Origin: a virus
Reading direction: 5' to 3' (one strand)
Length of the DNA stretch: 64,000 nucleotides
IMG/VR virus record: IMGVR_UViG_3300044638_008494
Coordinates: 43,023 to 107,022 of that record
Part shown: positions 38,711-50,100 of the stretch, in pieces
Position numbering within the stretch: position 1 is the first letter of the stretch
Layout of the letters: the number at the start of each line of letters is the position of its first letter
Made by a program: the position numbers and the translations under genes
The notes under the pieces: model-generated
Databases searched by the model: none
Told to the model about the DNA's origin: nothing
The model's input: the letters and a program-made list of their open reading frames with translations, nothing else

Positions 38711-39178
38711 TTATTCTTCGTTATCTATTATATTAATATCATTATCATTTTGATAATTTCTACCTGACATTTTAGCTTCTGAAATAAAACTCGCAGGCAA
38801 CGACTTCGCTATTTTTTTTCTTCCACGCTTTTGTTTTATAGATTTTTTTATACCAACTCCTTGTTTTTGCACCGGCTCATCAGATACCAAGTCGGCAAGT
38901 TTGATGCCATCATTTTGATTGTATTTTTCTATATTAACATCTAGTCCGCGCATAGAACTGTAATCAGTAATATAATCAGCTTCATTTTCAACTTCCTCTA
39001 CTGTATTGCTTTTATTTAAATTTGGCTTTGCTATATTAACCTCAAATTTATTGCTTTTAATATTGCTAATTGAAGACGCCTCAATAGAAAAAGATGACCC
39101 ACAATGAGAGCAAAATTTTGGTTTTTGAAATTGGTAAAGATTTTTACCGCCACATTTTGGACAAAAATAACTTAACAT
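38711..39178 (-). CDS. Zinc-ribbon protein of unknown function, 155 aa
   Basis: I chose the ATG at 39178, which begins MLSYFCPKCGG; an upstream TTG at 39214 would add 12 residues. The first 30 residues form a zinc ribbon (CPKCGG...CSHCGS). The remaining part is charged, Asn/Lys-rich and looks disordered, with a basic KKSIKQKRGRKK stretch. It lies between PhoH and the sigma-like gene. The arrangement suggests a nucleic-acid or RNA-polymerase-associated protein, but no partner is shown. The 2-nt gap to the next gene suggests co-translation. Confidence 0.6.
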   Translation of the reverse strand: MLSYFCPKCGGKNLYQFQKPKFCSHCGSSFSIEASSISNIKSNKFEVNIAKPNLNKSNTVEEVENEADYITDYSSMRGLDVNIEKYNQNDGIKLADLVSDEPVQKQGVGIKKSIKQKRGRKKIAKSLPASFISEAKMSGRNYQNDNDINIIDNEE

Positions 39179-39246
39179 AATTAAAATAAATTTATTATGT
39201 AATATTCTACCCAATAAAAGAGTAAAAATCTAATTTTAATTTATTT

Positions 39247-40101
39247 TTATATTTTTTGGCTTGGGCACCAGCTATCCTGATAAACTTGAGAAATATTTGT
39301 GCTATGAGGCTTATTTTTCTTTTCTTTTTCTTTTTCAGCCAGCTTAATAGCCTCTTCTTTTTTATACTCTGTTATTTTTTTAACAACAAATTTGCAAAGC
39401 TCAGATCTTAAAATATCATCTTCTGTAAAATGAAAATGATGTATTCCTTTATTTTTTGACTCTTCGCATGAAAATAATTCTACTATTTTTTCAAAAGCGC
39501 CCTGCTTGTTGTATGGAAGATCAGATTGTGATGGATCTGCACATATAATCATTTTTGTAAATTTGCCAATTCTCGTAAGTAGCGTGCCAAATTCAGACAA
39601 CGTAGCATTTTGCATTTCGTCCATAAGCACAACTCTTGCTGCAAAACTTAATCCGCGACAAAAATTAATAGGCTGATTAGTAATTCTATTGTCGCCTTTT
39701 AATCTTTTAATCTGATCTATTGGCAATAGCTCTTCTAATTTGTCAGCAAACGGCATCATATAAACATCATATTTTGATTGCAAATCGCCTGGTAAATAAC
39801 CAAGTTTTGAATCTGCGCTTTCTACAGCTGCCCTTACGCAAATAATGTCCGAAGCTTTTTTATCATTAAGCATTTGTAGCGCAGCCCTTACAGCTATTAA
39901 AGTTTTTGATGATCCGGCTGGGCCACTTACAAATACAATTCTCGTATCCTTATTACTAATTAATTTAAAAAATTCTTTTTGCTTGTCAGTCCACTCTAAT
40001 TCTCTTATTTTAAGCTCAAAGTCGATTTTATCTCTTTGATAAACCTTTGGGCTCTTATCCTCAGCTTTGCGCATACCACGCGCTGGTTGCTTTTTAGACA
40101 T
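39247..40101 (-). CDS. phoH-like: PhoH-like ATPase, 284 aa
   Basis: Walker A at about residues 59-67 (GPAGSSKT), followed by PhoH-typical sequence (RAAVESADSKLGYLPGDLQSKYDVYMMPFADKL) and a Walker B near residue 155 (VVLMDEMQNAT). PhoH-like ATPases are common in large phages; they are proposed to couple ATP hydrolysis to RNA handling, though the function in phages is not settled. It is the first gene of the minus-strand cluster and starts 102 nt from the divergent plus-strand cassette. TGTAATAT lies 6 nt before the ATG. Confidence 0.9.
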   Translation of the reverse strand: MSKKQPARGMRKAEDKSPKVYQRDKIDFELKIRELEWTDKQKEFFKLISNKDTRIVFVSGPAGSSKTLIAVRAALQMLNDKKASDIICVRAAVESADSKLGYLPGDLQSKYDVYMMPFADKLEELLPIDQIKRLKGDNRITNQPINFCRGLSFAARVVLMDEMQNATLSEFGTLLTRIGKFTKMIICADPSQSDLPYNKQGAFEKIVELFSCEESKNKGIHHFHFTEDDILRSELCKFVVKKITEYKKEEAIKLAEKEKEKKNKPHSTNISQVYQDSWCPSQKI

Positions 40102-40203
40102 ATATTAATATTACAGTAATTATATTTAGATATTTTTTTAAAAATATTTATTTATTTTTTTATATTTAATAGTGTATACTTACATATTTATGTAATATAA
40201 GTT
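40102..40203. promoter_or_regulatory. Divergent intergenic region with opposing promoters
   Basis: This AT-rich 102-bp gap separates the two divergent structural transcription units. On the plus strand TGTATACT (40173-40180) is a good extended -10, and TAATAT at 40193-40198 lies 5 nt before the ATG. On the minus strand TGTAATAT lies 6 nt before the phoH-like ATG. No strong -35 is visible on either side. Confidence 0.55.
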
Positions 40204-41421
40204 ATGCAAGTTTATCCGTTAAGAGATGCGTTACACCCATCAGCACTATTTTTTATTGAAAAATGTGACAGCTTAGGGGTTGAATTAAATGCTCAGGAAG
40301 CAGAAGCTGTTAATTTTTTAGTCACCAGATTAATACAAACAAATTTGTGGAATAAATTTAGAGTAATATATCCATTTGTTGGAAGAAGTGCTAAAACACA
40401 TAGTTTAAATTTAAGAAATATTTTTAGACATAAAGTAAATTGGTTTGGTGGAATTTGGCATGATAAATTTGGAATAAATGCAGATGGTGTTTCCGGATAT
40501 GGAAATACCTATTTTGCGCCATCTTGGCTTGATGATGAAGACATTCATGTTTCAGTTTATACTGGAACGTACTGGTCGGACGCAAATGAAAACTGCCCCT
40601 TGATAGGTACAAGCAGCAGTTCTGTTAGTGTGCCCAATCGTGGCTTGGGCTGGATGCACGCAATATATTTAAGATCCCCAACGCCAACCATAGCTTATGA
40701 AGAAAATGGAATCACGCATTATAAGTTACCCCCAGTTTTCACATACTCGTGCACGCCACCAGACAGTACAGCTTCATCTGGAATGTTTGCCGGAGAAGAT
40801 GCTTCGAATCAAAATCATTGGTTAGCGCACGGTTTAATTGCTGGAACAAATGGAAGAAATTGCTATGTGTGTGGTAAAAGATTTGGAGTTAGCATGTCTC
40901 AAGGAGGATTTAGAAATCCAATCAATCCAGAGTCCGGAAATGACCCCATAGAAGGTAAACGTATTTTATATAGTCAGTTTCCTTTTTTATTATTTGGCAA
41001 TGGGCGTTTTGGAAGCAGCGGTCAGGCAAGAGGCAAAGGAAATTTACGATTTGCTAGCATTGGTTATAATTTAACTGAAAGTGAAAATAAAATTTTTTAT
41101 GATATAGTTAATGGGTTTCAAACAATTTTAAATAGAAATGTTCCGTGCAATGAAATAAACCCAGTACCGGCTTTGTATAAGGAAAAAACAACATTTTATC
41201 CATCAATAAATATAACAGGTGGCAAAAGAAAAATTGGTCGGTTAATTAACCAAATGAAGGACTTTACAAGATTAACTCCAGATAAATCTTCGAGATATAA
41301 AAGAGATGCTCTGTCAGCATCAATGACAATAAAATCATGTACAAGAGTTGGTCCAAGAAGAATTTTTTTGGGTGATGGCGCGATGCCATCTGTTGCAATA
41401 CTAGATTTAATAGAAAACTAA
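40204..41421 (+). CDS. Structural protein with LWNKF/IYPFVGR module, 405 aa
   Basis: The first gene of the rightward fibre cassette. An N-terminal helical part (about residues 1-50) leads into LWNKFRVIYPFVGRS and a beta-rich domain with a final NLRFASIGYNLTESENKIFYDIVNGFQT. The same two ends appear in the 280-residue gene at 46284, so the two are paralogues. The layout resembles LamG-like domains found in many phage structural proteins. Residues about 315-405 form a basic C-terminal extension (GGKRKIGRLINQMKDF) not found in the paralogue. A role as tail-fibre or receptor-binding subunit is inferred. Confidence 0.6.
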   Translation: MQVYPLRDALHPSALFFIEKCDSLGVELNAQEAEAVNFLVTRLIQTNLWNKFRVIYPFVGRSAKTHSLNLRNIFRHKVNWFGGIWHDKFGINADGVSGYGNTYFAPSWLDDEDIHVSVYTGTYWSDANENCPLIGTSSSSVSVPNRGLGWMHAIYLRSPTPTIAYEENGITHYKLPPVFTYSCTPPDSTASSGMFAGEDASNQNHWLAHGLIAGTNGRNCYVCGKRFGVSMSQGGFRNPINPESGNDPIEGKRILYSQFPFLLFGNGRFGSSGQARGKGNLRFASIGYNLTESENKIFYDIVNGFQTILNRNVPCNEINPVPALYKEKTTFYPSINITGGKRKIGRLINQMKDFTRLTPDKSSRYKRDALSASMTIKSCTRVGPRRIFLGDGAMPSVAILDLIEN

Positions 41422-41451
41422 AGATATAATTTTATTATAACTAATCGCTTA

Positions 41452-42582
41452 ATGAATGTTTTTTTAAGAAAATTTAAAGAATACAATATTTCTCCAAATA
41501 TTGGTATAGGCGGCTATTGGAATATAGCAATAGTTAACAAAAATGGCCAAGAAAAATTTCCATTTGGTCATCATATGAAAAAAAATATGATACTTGATCA
41601 AGGACTTGACATATTAGCTTCCAATAAATATTATACTAGTTATGGCGGATTGAACTGGAACGCCACTTCTGCATTTCTATTAGGCGATGCTGTCCTTGGC
41701 GGATCTTCTATACCAGTAAGCCCTTCAGACGTTTCGCTTAACAATGAGTTACAATCGACTAATATTATTAATGATGATTCTTGTACAATAAATGATGATT
41801 ATATAAATGGATCCAGAACTTTTAGAAAAGTTTATGACTTCCAAACCCCCCAATCTCCAATAGCGGTAAGAGAGTTTGGAATTAGAACTAGATTTAATGC
41901 CGTGAACAATCAAAATAAAATGTTTTCAAGATTTGTGTTGCCTGAAAATATTTCTATAGGCACGCAAGAATTTGTAAGGTTATTTTATGATTTTACAATA
42001 AAATGCGATGCAATTGTTAATCCCATAAATGTTACAAGATCTTCCGGAACATTAAACTGTAATGGTGTTTTAAAATTATGCGGCAGATTTGATGATATAT
42101 TCGGAGCATATGATGCTAATGGAAATCCAATTATAAGATACGGAGATTCGCCCCAATCAACATTTATGCCATATTGTGAAGAATTTTGTGTGCAGGAAAA
42201 TTGCTTGCATAAATGCATCGGCACTGCCTATTTAATAGCGGACATATTTATACCAACTAGTCCCGGCTCATCAATTATTGGCGAGTGGGTTGGTTCAAAA
42301 CCAACAGAGGATGAAAATACAGTAATAGCATCATCATATATAAATGGCAATTTTTACAGAGACATAACATATATATTTGAAAGAGGAAATCCTTTTGAAA
42401 ATAAACCCTTTCAAGGTTTTTTATTTAGTACGGCAAAGTCTGATAGAGAAAATACGGTAGCCGGATGGTTTTGGGAATTTAATAATAAACAAATTAAATT
42501 AATAGAAAAAGAAATTGTAATACAGATAAGGCAATCTATGTCAAGGATAGATACGCCAGATACCATGTCGTATGCACCATAA
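41452..42582 (+). CDS. Fibre-cassette protein with PFG/KN-ILD module, 376 aa
   Basis: Residues about 20-60 contain VNKNGQEKFPFGHHMKKNMILDQGLDIL, a pattern repeated in the genes at 42572, 53656 and 54806. After it comes a beta-rich domain with SRTFRKVYDFQTPQSPIAVREFGIRT and a later FSRFVLPENISIGTQEFVRLFYDFTI, both shared with its paralogues. A small Cys cluster (CEEFCVQENCLHKC) occurs near residue 245. The gene ends by overlapping the next start by 11 nt. It is probably an adaptor or collar subunit for the fibres; that is inference. Confidence 0.6.
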   Translation: MNVFLRKFKEYNISPNIGIGGYWNIAIVNKNGQEKFPFGHHMKKNMILDQGLDILASNKYYTSYGGLNWNATSAFLLGDAVLGGSSIPVSPSDVSLNNELQSTNIINDDSCTINDDYINGSRTFRKVYDFQTPQSPIAVREFGIRTRFNAVNNQNKMFSRFVLPENISIGTQEFVRLFYDFTIKCDAIVNPINVTRSSGTLNCNGVLKLCGRFDDIFGAYDANGNPIIRYGDSPQSTFMPYCEEFCVQENCLHKCIGTAYLIADIFIPTSPGSSIIGEWVGSKPTEDENTVIASSYINGNFYRDITYIFERGNPFENKPFQGFLFSTAKSDRENTVAGWFWEFNNKQIKLIEKEIVIQIRQSMSRIDTPDTMSYAP

Positions 42583-45500
42583 TCAAAGCAATAATATTAA
42601 AGCAGATGCCAATGCCGATGCTTTTGTATCGGCAAAATGGAATATTCAGATATGCCAATCTGGAGATATTGACGGTTCTAAAACAATATACCCGTTTGGT
42701 AAAAAAATGAGAAAAAATGCCATTTTAGATAACTGGCTTAGATCGGTAATATTACTATTTCAACAAACTCAATCAAATGTGAAGACCTTAGATGGGTCTG
42801 TAAATATGCGAGAGCTTACTCGTGGATATATACAATTAGGAACCGGAATTAAACCAATATCTTATTCAGATGTTCAATTATCATCATTTATAAGAGAGAG
42901 TGATTATATAAGGCCCTTTTATGGGTTTGAGACTGGTTATGGAATAATAGAATCAGGCGCAGCAATTTTTAGAAGAAGTTATGATTTTTTACCAGAAGTT
43001 AAAAATATAACATATACAGAGGCTGGTTTCAGGCCATACGCCGCATCTCTTATAAACGATAATAATTTAAAAAATAAAATATGGTCTAGATTTTTGTTTA
43101 CTGCAGAAACAGGAGTGATAGGCTTTTTAAGCGGATATATAGATAATAGTGGTATTTTTAGAATGTTTGATCATGAGATTGATCATGTAAGTGGTGTTTT
43201 TGTAGCCAATGATAAATATAATATTTCACCATTCAAATCCCGAAGAAATGAAAGAATAATTGGATTTGTAAGCGGATTTAGATTTCCAAACGGGCAATTC
43301 TCTGGGTATGCTCCAGACCCAAGATATAACTTAAGTGGTTACTTTGTAAGCGGTACAAAATATAATTTTAATCCAATTACAGAACTTTCCAACCAGCCAA
43401 TAACAGGTTATATATCTGGATATGCAGATGAGTTTGGTAATTTTTCAGGGTTTAGTAATCGTTCAATATCTGGAGTTAGTGGTTATTTTATAGATAATAA
43501 TGCTTACAAATTTAAACCAAATAGATATTTTGAATCGGAAACGATCACTGGCTTTATAAGCGGATCAATTGACAAATACAATAATTTTTCAGGAAATATT
43601 AACAATCCTTCAAGTGGGTATCTAATAAATAGCGAAAAATATAATTTTCCAACAGGAAATATGTTTTCTGGCTTTTCAGGTCAAGATTATTTTTATGACG
43701 ATTGGGGTTATAATTATAGTGGATTTAATAATATTAACAGTGGATTTTCAGGCAATAATAAATTTAATGAAAAAATAATTGGATATATAAGTGGATATTT
43801 AAATGTATCTGGAGTTTTTTCCGGATTGAATCTTTTGAATACATCATCCGGATCAAGTGGTTATTTTATTGACAATCAAAGATTTCAATTCCCATCCATT
43901 GGATTTAATAAATTTGATAATCAATATTTGTTTAACAAAAACATCGGATATAATTATACTGGGTTTAACTTTGCTGATGGTAGTGGATTTTCTGGCGTAG
44001 AATTTGGCAATTCTGGCTTATGTATAGTAACTGGATTTATTGGTGATAGAAATTTTTATACAGGAAACGGCATTTATACTAATGATATTGGAAATAGAAT
44101 TTTATTAAAATATAGTGGAGAATTTAGCGGTTTTGATGGAGAAATATTAACTCAAGACATAAAAACATATTCATATTCAACTGTTAATTTCTTCATTAGC
44201 GGAACTAGTGGATTTAGCGGTATCAGTGGAGCGATATCTGGTTATGGAATATTAACAGGAATAATTGGTAGCCGCACAATATTTTATAAAAGTGGTCAAT
44301 TCGAAGCCTTTGAAAATAATCAATTATTTCAAAAATATTTGGATTATAAATATACTGGATTTTCTTTTCCGCAAGGTAGTGGTTTTTCTGGTACAGATTT
44401 TTTAAATTCCGGTCACGGCATAATGACTGGATTTATTGGAGATAGAAATACAGTTAATTTTTCTGGTAGATACAGTGGCCTGAGCGGAATACCAACTCAC
44501 GAATATGGATGGTACTATACAGAAGAAGGTTTTTTTGGCTCAGGGCTTCCAAATTTTACAGGAACTTTTACTGGCGGAAAATTTGATATAGGCCTAACTG
44601 GATTTAGCGGAACACCATTTCCTTCTGGAGAAAAAATTATAGGTTTTATAAGTGGATACGTAAATGAATTAAATAGTTTTGTTAGATTTGACAACGTCAA
44701 CGTTCCAAATTTTACAGGATATAGTGGTTATTATACAGACAATAGACAAAGATTTTTTCCAACAGGAGATTTATTCTCTGGATTTTCTGGGCAAAGCGGC
44801 TTTGATGCTAATTTGCAATACAGATTTACGGGGTTTAGCTTTCCAGAAGGAAGTGGTTTTTCGGGAAATGCCTGGCCTATAATTCAGAAAGAAAACGTTG
44901 TTGGATTTATAAGCGGTTTCATGACTGAAGTTCAGCAATTTATACCATTTCAAAACCTATATCCAGAACTATCATCAAGCGGATATTATATCAGTGGAGC
45001 CCAAAGATTTTTTCCAACTGGAAATTTATTCTCTGGATTTTTTGGACAGTCAGGGCTAGATGTGTCAGCATATGAATATTCTGGATTTTTCTTATCTGGC
45101 CCGAGTGGTTTCAGTGGTGCCAACTTTATTGGATCCGGAACTGGAATATTAACTGGAATTATAGGATATAGAAAATATCCAACATACCCATTTTCTGGAA
45201 GTGGAGTAATAACTGGATACATTGGCGACCGAAATGTTTTAAAATATAGCAATACTGGCATACTTACAGGACTTATTGGTTACAAAGATTATATCTCCGG
45301 TGTCCAACTTGAATATGGTCAATTTGTTAGAGTTACTTATGAAGTTATGAGCCGTATCCCAATGCTTACTGGAGCAATTCAAGTAACAGGGTCTAATTTA
45401 GTAGACGGAGGTTTTAATGCAAGTGGACAATTAAAGCTTATTGGTTTATATGAATATATTTTTGGCTACTGGAAAATGAGAAACAACGGAAGACACACTG

Positions 45501-46282
45501 AAGGGCCATTTGTTGAAGGCTTTTGGTGGCCATCAAATCCGGTTCATTGCTTTAGAGATTGGAGAGTTCCTAATGTTGCCTGCCCATACCCGCTAACACA
45601 TTTAAGTGCAAACTTAATACAGTCTGGGTATGGAACATTTCCGCCAATAGATCAAGTGCGAAGATTACCAGCAGTTAACTTCAATAATGATGAGGCTGGC
45701 TGCATGACAGCATCTACTAGAGGCCCTGACTGCTCACAAGGAGCAAATCAATTTATTTTAGATATTAAAAGGCAAGTAAGGTGGTCTTCAAGGGAGGAAA
45801 TACCAGATGATGGAGATGATAGAATAGACTCTCGTGTTCCAATCTATCCCGTTGTAAGCAATGGTCTTGTTCAAGAAACTTATGACCAAAACACAAAGCC
45901 AGCATATGTAGATATAAAAATAATATTTCCAGCAGAATATCCAAATGCAGATGTTGCTATTAATGGTATATATATATCACCATCAATAGATGAGTGTGTT
46001 TTGTGTCAAGGAGGAAACAGTTGCTTTAATCAATTCTTAAAACCTTACAGTCCAGATCCTGAATGGATAGTCTACCCGTGCAAATCTGGATGGACACCAG
46101 ATCAAGGAGACTATCATGTTGTAAAAAATGAAGATATGCCTGACAGTATAAAAGCAAGCTATGGGATAAGCGGCAGGCAGGGCGTCGGATGGGCATATCT
46201 TTTCAACACGCCGCAAATGAAATATGAAGATCAAAAAATAGAAGTAGATTTTAGATTTTCTATGGTTAGAGACATAATATAA
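42572..46282 (+). CDS. Giant repeat fibre protein with GFSG/SGYF repeats, 1236 aa
   Basis: Residues 15-180 hold the same PFG/KN-ILD module as the neighbouring paralogues. About residues 180-910 are a long Gly/Ser/Phe/Tyr-rich repeat region with units such as IIGFVSGF, SGYFIDNNAYKFKP, FSGFSGQSGFD, GFSFPEGSGFSG and GIMTGFIGDRN. The repeats recur with variation every 30-100 residues. The C-terminal 320 residues return to a beta-rich domain with several Cys (CVLCQGGNSC). Such a layout suits a long fibre shaft between an attachment module and a tip. I do not recognise a named repeat family. Confidence 0.7.
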   Translation: MHHNQSNNIKADANADAFVSAKWNIQICQSGDIDGSKTIYPFGKKMRKNAILDNWLRSVILLFQQTQSNVKTLDGSVNMRELTRGYIQLGTGIKPISYSDVQLSSFIRESDYIRPFYGFETGYGIIESGAAIFRRSYDFLPEVKNITYTEAGFRPYAASLINDNNLKNKIWSRFLFTAETGVIGFLSGYIDNSGIFRMFDHEIDHVSGVFVANDKYNISPFKSRRNERIIGFVSGFRFPNGQFSGYAPDPRYNLSGYFVSGTKYNFNPITELSNQPITGYISGYADEFGNFSGFSNRSISGVSGYFIDNNAYKFKPNRYFESETITGFISGSIDKYNNFSGNINNPSSGYLINSEKYNFPTGNMFSGFSGQDYFYDDWGYNYSGFNNINSGFSGNNKFNEKIIGYISGYLNVSGVFSGLNLLNTSSGSSGYFIDNQRFQFPSIGFNKFDNQYLFNKNIGYNYTGFNFADGSGFSGVEFGNSGLCIVTGFIGDRNFYTGNGIYTNDIGNRILLKYSGEFSGFDGEILTQDIKTYSYSTVNFFISGTSGFSGISGAISGYGILTGIIGSRTIFYKSGQFEAFENNQLFQKYLDYKYTGFSFPQGSGFSGTDFLNSGHGIMTGFIGDRNTVNFSGRYSGLSGIPTHEYGWYYTEEGFFGSGLPNFTGTFTGGKFDIGLTGFSGTPFPSGEKIIGFISGYVNELNSFVRFDNVNVPNFTGYSGYYTDNRQRFFPTGDLFSGFSGQSGFDANLQYRFTGFSFPEGSGFSGNAWPIIQKENVVGFISGFMTEVQQFIPFQNLYPELSSSGYYISGAQRFFPTGNLFSGFFGQSGLDVSAYEYSGFFLSGPSGFSGANFIGSGTGILTGIIGYRKYPTYPFSGSGVITGYIGDRNVLKYSNTGILTGLIGYKDYISGVQLEYGQFVRVTYEVMSRIPMLTGAIQVTGSNLVDGGFNASGQLKLIGLYEYIFGYWKMRNNGRHTEGPFVEGFWWPSNPVHCFRDWRVPNVACPYPLTHLSANLIQSGYGTFPPIDQVRRLPAVNFNNDEAGCMTASTRGPDCSQGANQFILDIKRQVRWSSREEIPDDGDDRIDSRVPIYPVVSNGLVQETYDQNTKPAYVDIKIIFPAEYPNADVAINGIYISPSIDECVLCQGGNSCFNQFLKPYSPDPEWIVYPCKSGWTPDQGDYHVVKNEDMPDSIKASYGISGRQGVGWAYLFNTPQMKYEDQKIEVDFRFSMVRDII

Positions 46283-46283
46283 T

Positions 46284-47126
46284 ATGTTTAATAGGCAAGG
46301 TACAGATTTTGTAAATGGTCTTGTATATCCGCTTATAAATGCAGCGGGTGGTGAAGATAAATTTTTAAGACACGAAATCGGAGCACTCTCTGAGCTTGCA
46401 GATGCACTAGTTCAATTTAATTTATGGAATAAATTTATAGCCATTTATCCATTTGTGGGAAGAAATATAATCACATCGTCTTTTAATTTTAAAAACCCAC
46501 AACAATATAGAATATCATGGTATGGCGGATTACTTTTTGATAAAAATGGCGTTACAAACAATACAAACTCCTCTTATGGCCAAACAAATATTCCACTGAC
46601 TTTTTTTCAAAAGAATATTAATAATGTTCATATTTCTGCTTATAACAGAACAGACATAAAAGATGTTATTGGAGATGGTAGAATGATTGGTGTGAATACA
46701 TTAGAAATTGAAAGAAATGTAAAAGATATGGGGGCATTTGAACTAAACTTTGGCAATAACAATGGGATTATTGGATATGTTTATAACAAAATAAATGATC
46801 TGGGAGGCTTTGGTCTTCTAAGAAACGAAATGATAAGTAGTGGTATTTCTGGCAAAGGCCTGATGATAGGTCTTAATACAAGCCATTGCTATCTAAATGG
46901 CCAAACCTTTGGGCGCTGGTTTCCGGCATTACCAACGGAAATTCACGATACAAATAATAAAACATTATTATTATTTGGAAATAGATTTTTTACAAGAGTT
47001 ACTTCGAGTGCAAATATCAACCTGTCATTTGCTAGTGTTGGTTATGGATTAAATAAAATAGATGTATATAATTATACAAATATTGTAGAAAACTTTCAAA
47101 AAGCAATGTTCAGATCAGCACTGTAA
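46284..47126 (+). CDS. Structural protein with LWNKF/IYPFVGR module, 280 aa
   Basis: A paralogue of the 405-residue gene at 40204, without the basic C-terminal extension: LWNKFIAIYPFVGRN near residue 50, SWYGGLLFDKNGVT and the closing block LSFASVGYGLNKIDVYNYTNIVENFQKA. It lies between two giant repeat fibres and starts just after the previous stop at a TAATATAATATG junction. It may be a capping or linking subunit for one of the giant fibres. A LamG-like fold is likely but not proven. Confidence 0.6.
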   Translation: MFNRQGTDFVNGLVYPLINAAGGEDKFLRHEIGALSELADALVQFNLWNKFIAIYPFVGRNIITSSFNFKNPQQYRISWYGGLLFDKNGVTNNTNSSYGQTNIPLTFFQKNINNVHISAYNRTDIKDVIGDGRMIGVNTLEIERNVKDMGAFELNFGNNNGIIGYVYNKINDLGGFGLLRNEMISSGISGKGLMIGLNTSHCYLNGQTFGRWFPALPTEIHDTNNKTLLLFGNRFFTRVTSSANINLSFASVGYGLNKIDVYNYTNIVENFQKAMFRSAL

Positions 47127-47135
47127 TATAAATAT

Positions 47136-50100
47136 ATGCCAAGCGTCTTTTCCATCGAATCTATCAATCTAAATGGCTCATTATTAACAGCCAATAATGA
47201 TAGGCTGTACATAAATGGCCAACAAGTAAAAAATACTTCTGGTGTTCAAATAAGCGAAAACTTTTTTATAAAAGGATATGCGCCTATTTCTTTTTATAGC
47301 CGATGGGCGGTTAGAGGTCAATATTTAAATGAAACATTATTGAATGACCTATTTATGGCCACTGGGTATGTTATTACCTGCGGATATCCAGCAACAGGAT
47401 CTATACCTTTGCAGGGAAGATTTTATCAAAGAAAAGTAGATTCAGTCATAGATGTTAAGCCAATAGCTGATTTTGAACTGCCACCAAGACAGGTGTATGT
47501 GCAAAAAGCTATTTCTGAAAAAATATATCCAGATAGTGTTTTGGGCCTTGATATAGCGCAAGCGCCAAATGAAATGCGAGCAATATCATGCCATTTGCTC
47601 GGATATTTTCCAGCGGCTGGCCACTTTGATAAGATGCCAAGAACTTTTAATTTTTATAGCCAATCTGAGCCAAAAGTTGGAAATGGAGCATACGAAGAGT
47701 ACATGCAATATAACGCAACATTTACAGGTGTTTCATTGTATTGTAGCGAAACGGGTCGTGGCCCAACCACATACCGTCAAGAAATAACAGGATATATAAG
47801 CGGATTTTTACAAAACGAACCGTTATATATTCCACTAAGTAGAGAGGCTGTTTATCAAACTTGTGATCCGTGCTATTCTCCACCAAATATGAGTGACTGG
47901 AGTGGATATTTTATAGATGGTAAAAAATATAATTTTAATACAGGAAATCAATTTTCTGGATTCAACGGAATATCTTTATTCTCGCAACAGTCTGGTTATG
48001 AATATTCTGGTTTTAAATTAAACAGCGGTACGTTTTTCAGCGGCTACTCTGATAGTGAATATGGGTTTGGCGAAATGCTGGAAACAGTAGGGTGGAGAGT
48101 GGCGCCATATCCAGAAACTGTTTCCGGCTTTATAAGCGGATACAGAACATCTGGCGGTAGTTTTATATTGCTTAGTGAAATAACAGGCTCTCGTGTTAGC
48201 AATTTTCCTCTTGATCCTAGCGGATATATAATAGGATCTAGTGGTTACTTTTTGAGTGGACAACAATACTTCTTCCCAGATATGATGCCAAGAAGGCAAA
48301 AAGTGGTTGGCTTTTTAAGTGGGTTTATGAGTAGTAATGGTATATTTACCCCATACCATACAACCAATCCTTTTACAAGCGGAAACAGCGGTTACTTTAT
48401 AACAAGACAATATTTTTTCCCAACAGGAAGATTTTTTTCTGGCTTTTCTGGTATGCCAGGCTTTTTAAATAATGCTACTGGTTATGGTTTTGTTTATTCT
48501 GGATTCGGTTTTCCAGAAGGTAGTGGATTTTCAGGCATGCAATTTACAACATCTGGAAGCGGCATAATGACTGGGATTATTGGTACTGGTGTTGTAATTC
48601 CAGATACAATATTTACAAGATTCAGCGGAATGTTTGGGTTTCAAGAAAATATGGGGTATGAATACTCTGGAATATTTTCAGATATATCAAGTAACTTTTT
48701 TTCCGGAATATTTCCTGATAGTTCTGGGGGAATTACTGGAATGGTAATTGGAAAAATTGGATATAGAAATGTTCCTACAAGGCGAGAAATTTCTGGCTTT
48801 ACAAAAGCCAAGTCTGTTACCAATTTTAGTGGATTTAATATTACTGGAAATAACATATCTGGCCTTAGCGGATATTTTATAGACAACAGGACAGTTTCAT
48901 TTTTAACAGGCGCCCCAAACCGCGATCTTTTAATAAAAGGCTTTGAAGGTTTTGATAATGAAAGTGGTTTTGATAATTTTGGATATGAGTATTCTGGGTT
49001 TCTTACAATGCCAAGCAGTGGATTTTCTGGACTCGGTATGCCATATCTTTTTTCAGAGCCTGTGACTGGATTTGTTAGTGGATTTTTAAGCGGACAAAGT
49101 AATACATTCATTAGGTTTACTGGATTTTCTGGTTCTAGCGGATATATCCTTGACGGAGACAAATATCATTTTCTACCAGCAAGATGGAAGAGTGGTCAGA
49201 ATATAAGCGGCTTTCAAAGTGGCACTGTAGACATATCCACCGAACAATTTGTACCTTTCAGCTTTCCAAATTCATCGAGTGGTTATTACATAAATGGAGT
49301 TCAATACTTTTTTCCAACAGGAACTGGGATAGATAATAGATTTAATGGATTTGATGATTCGCTGTTTGGATTTGACATGTCTATTGGATATTCTTATACT
49401 GGATTTGCAGGATTTAGCGCGGCTACAAATTTTAATCAACCGCCGAGGTTTCAAAAAGTTATTGGGTATATAAGTGGACTCCAAGATACATTCAATAGAT
49501 TTACCGGATTTCAACTTTTAAATTCAGCGTCTGGCTCAAGCGGATATTTTATAAATGGCAGAAGATATGTTTTTCCAATTTCTAATATGAGTGGATTTTC
49601 TGGATTAGGCCAGTTCTTTTATAATAATTTGGGCTTTTCATATACTGGATTTAGTTTTCCAGAAGGTAGTGGGTTTTCCGGTACAGTTGCTCAGCCATAT
49701 ACCCGAGGAATAATGACAGGCTTTATTGGTTTTAGATTGCTGCCCTCAGGTACTGGCATGATTACTGGCATGATAGGCTCTCGAAATGTTCCGCAAAGTT
49801 CTGGAACTTTTAATGGATTTAATGGGCTTAGCGGGTTCAATTTACAACAGGGCTACCAATACAGTATAGATATAAATACTTTTAATTATACAAATGCTAA
49901 TTTTATAGGTGAAAGCGGTCTAACATCTGGTCTTGGAGTTATAACTGGAAATATTGGGTATAGAAACGTGATCAGGCTTGATAAAAATTTTGGGACAGGA
50001 ATAATAACTGGAATTATAGGTTATAGAAATGTGCCATACATGAGCGCATTTAGCGGAAAATTTTACCGAAAAGACAAGTATGGAAATAAAAATATTCTTT

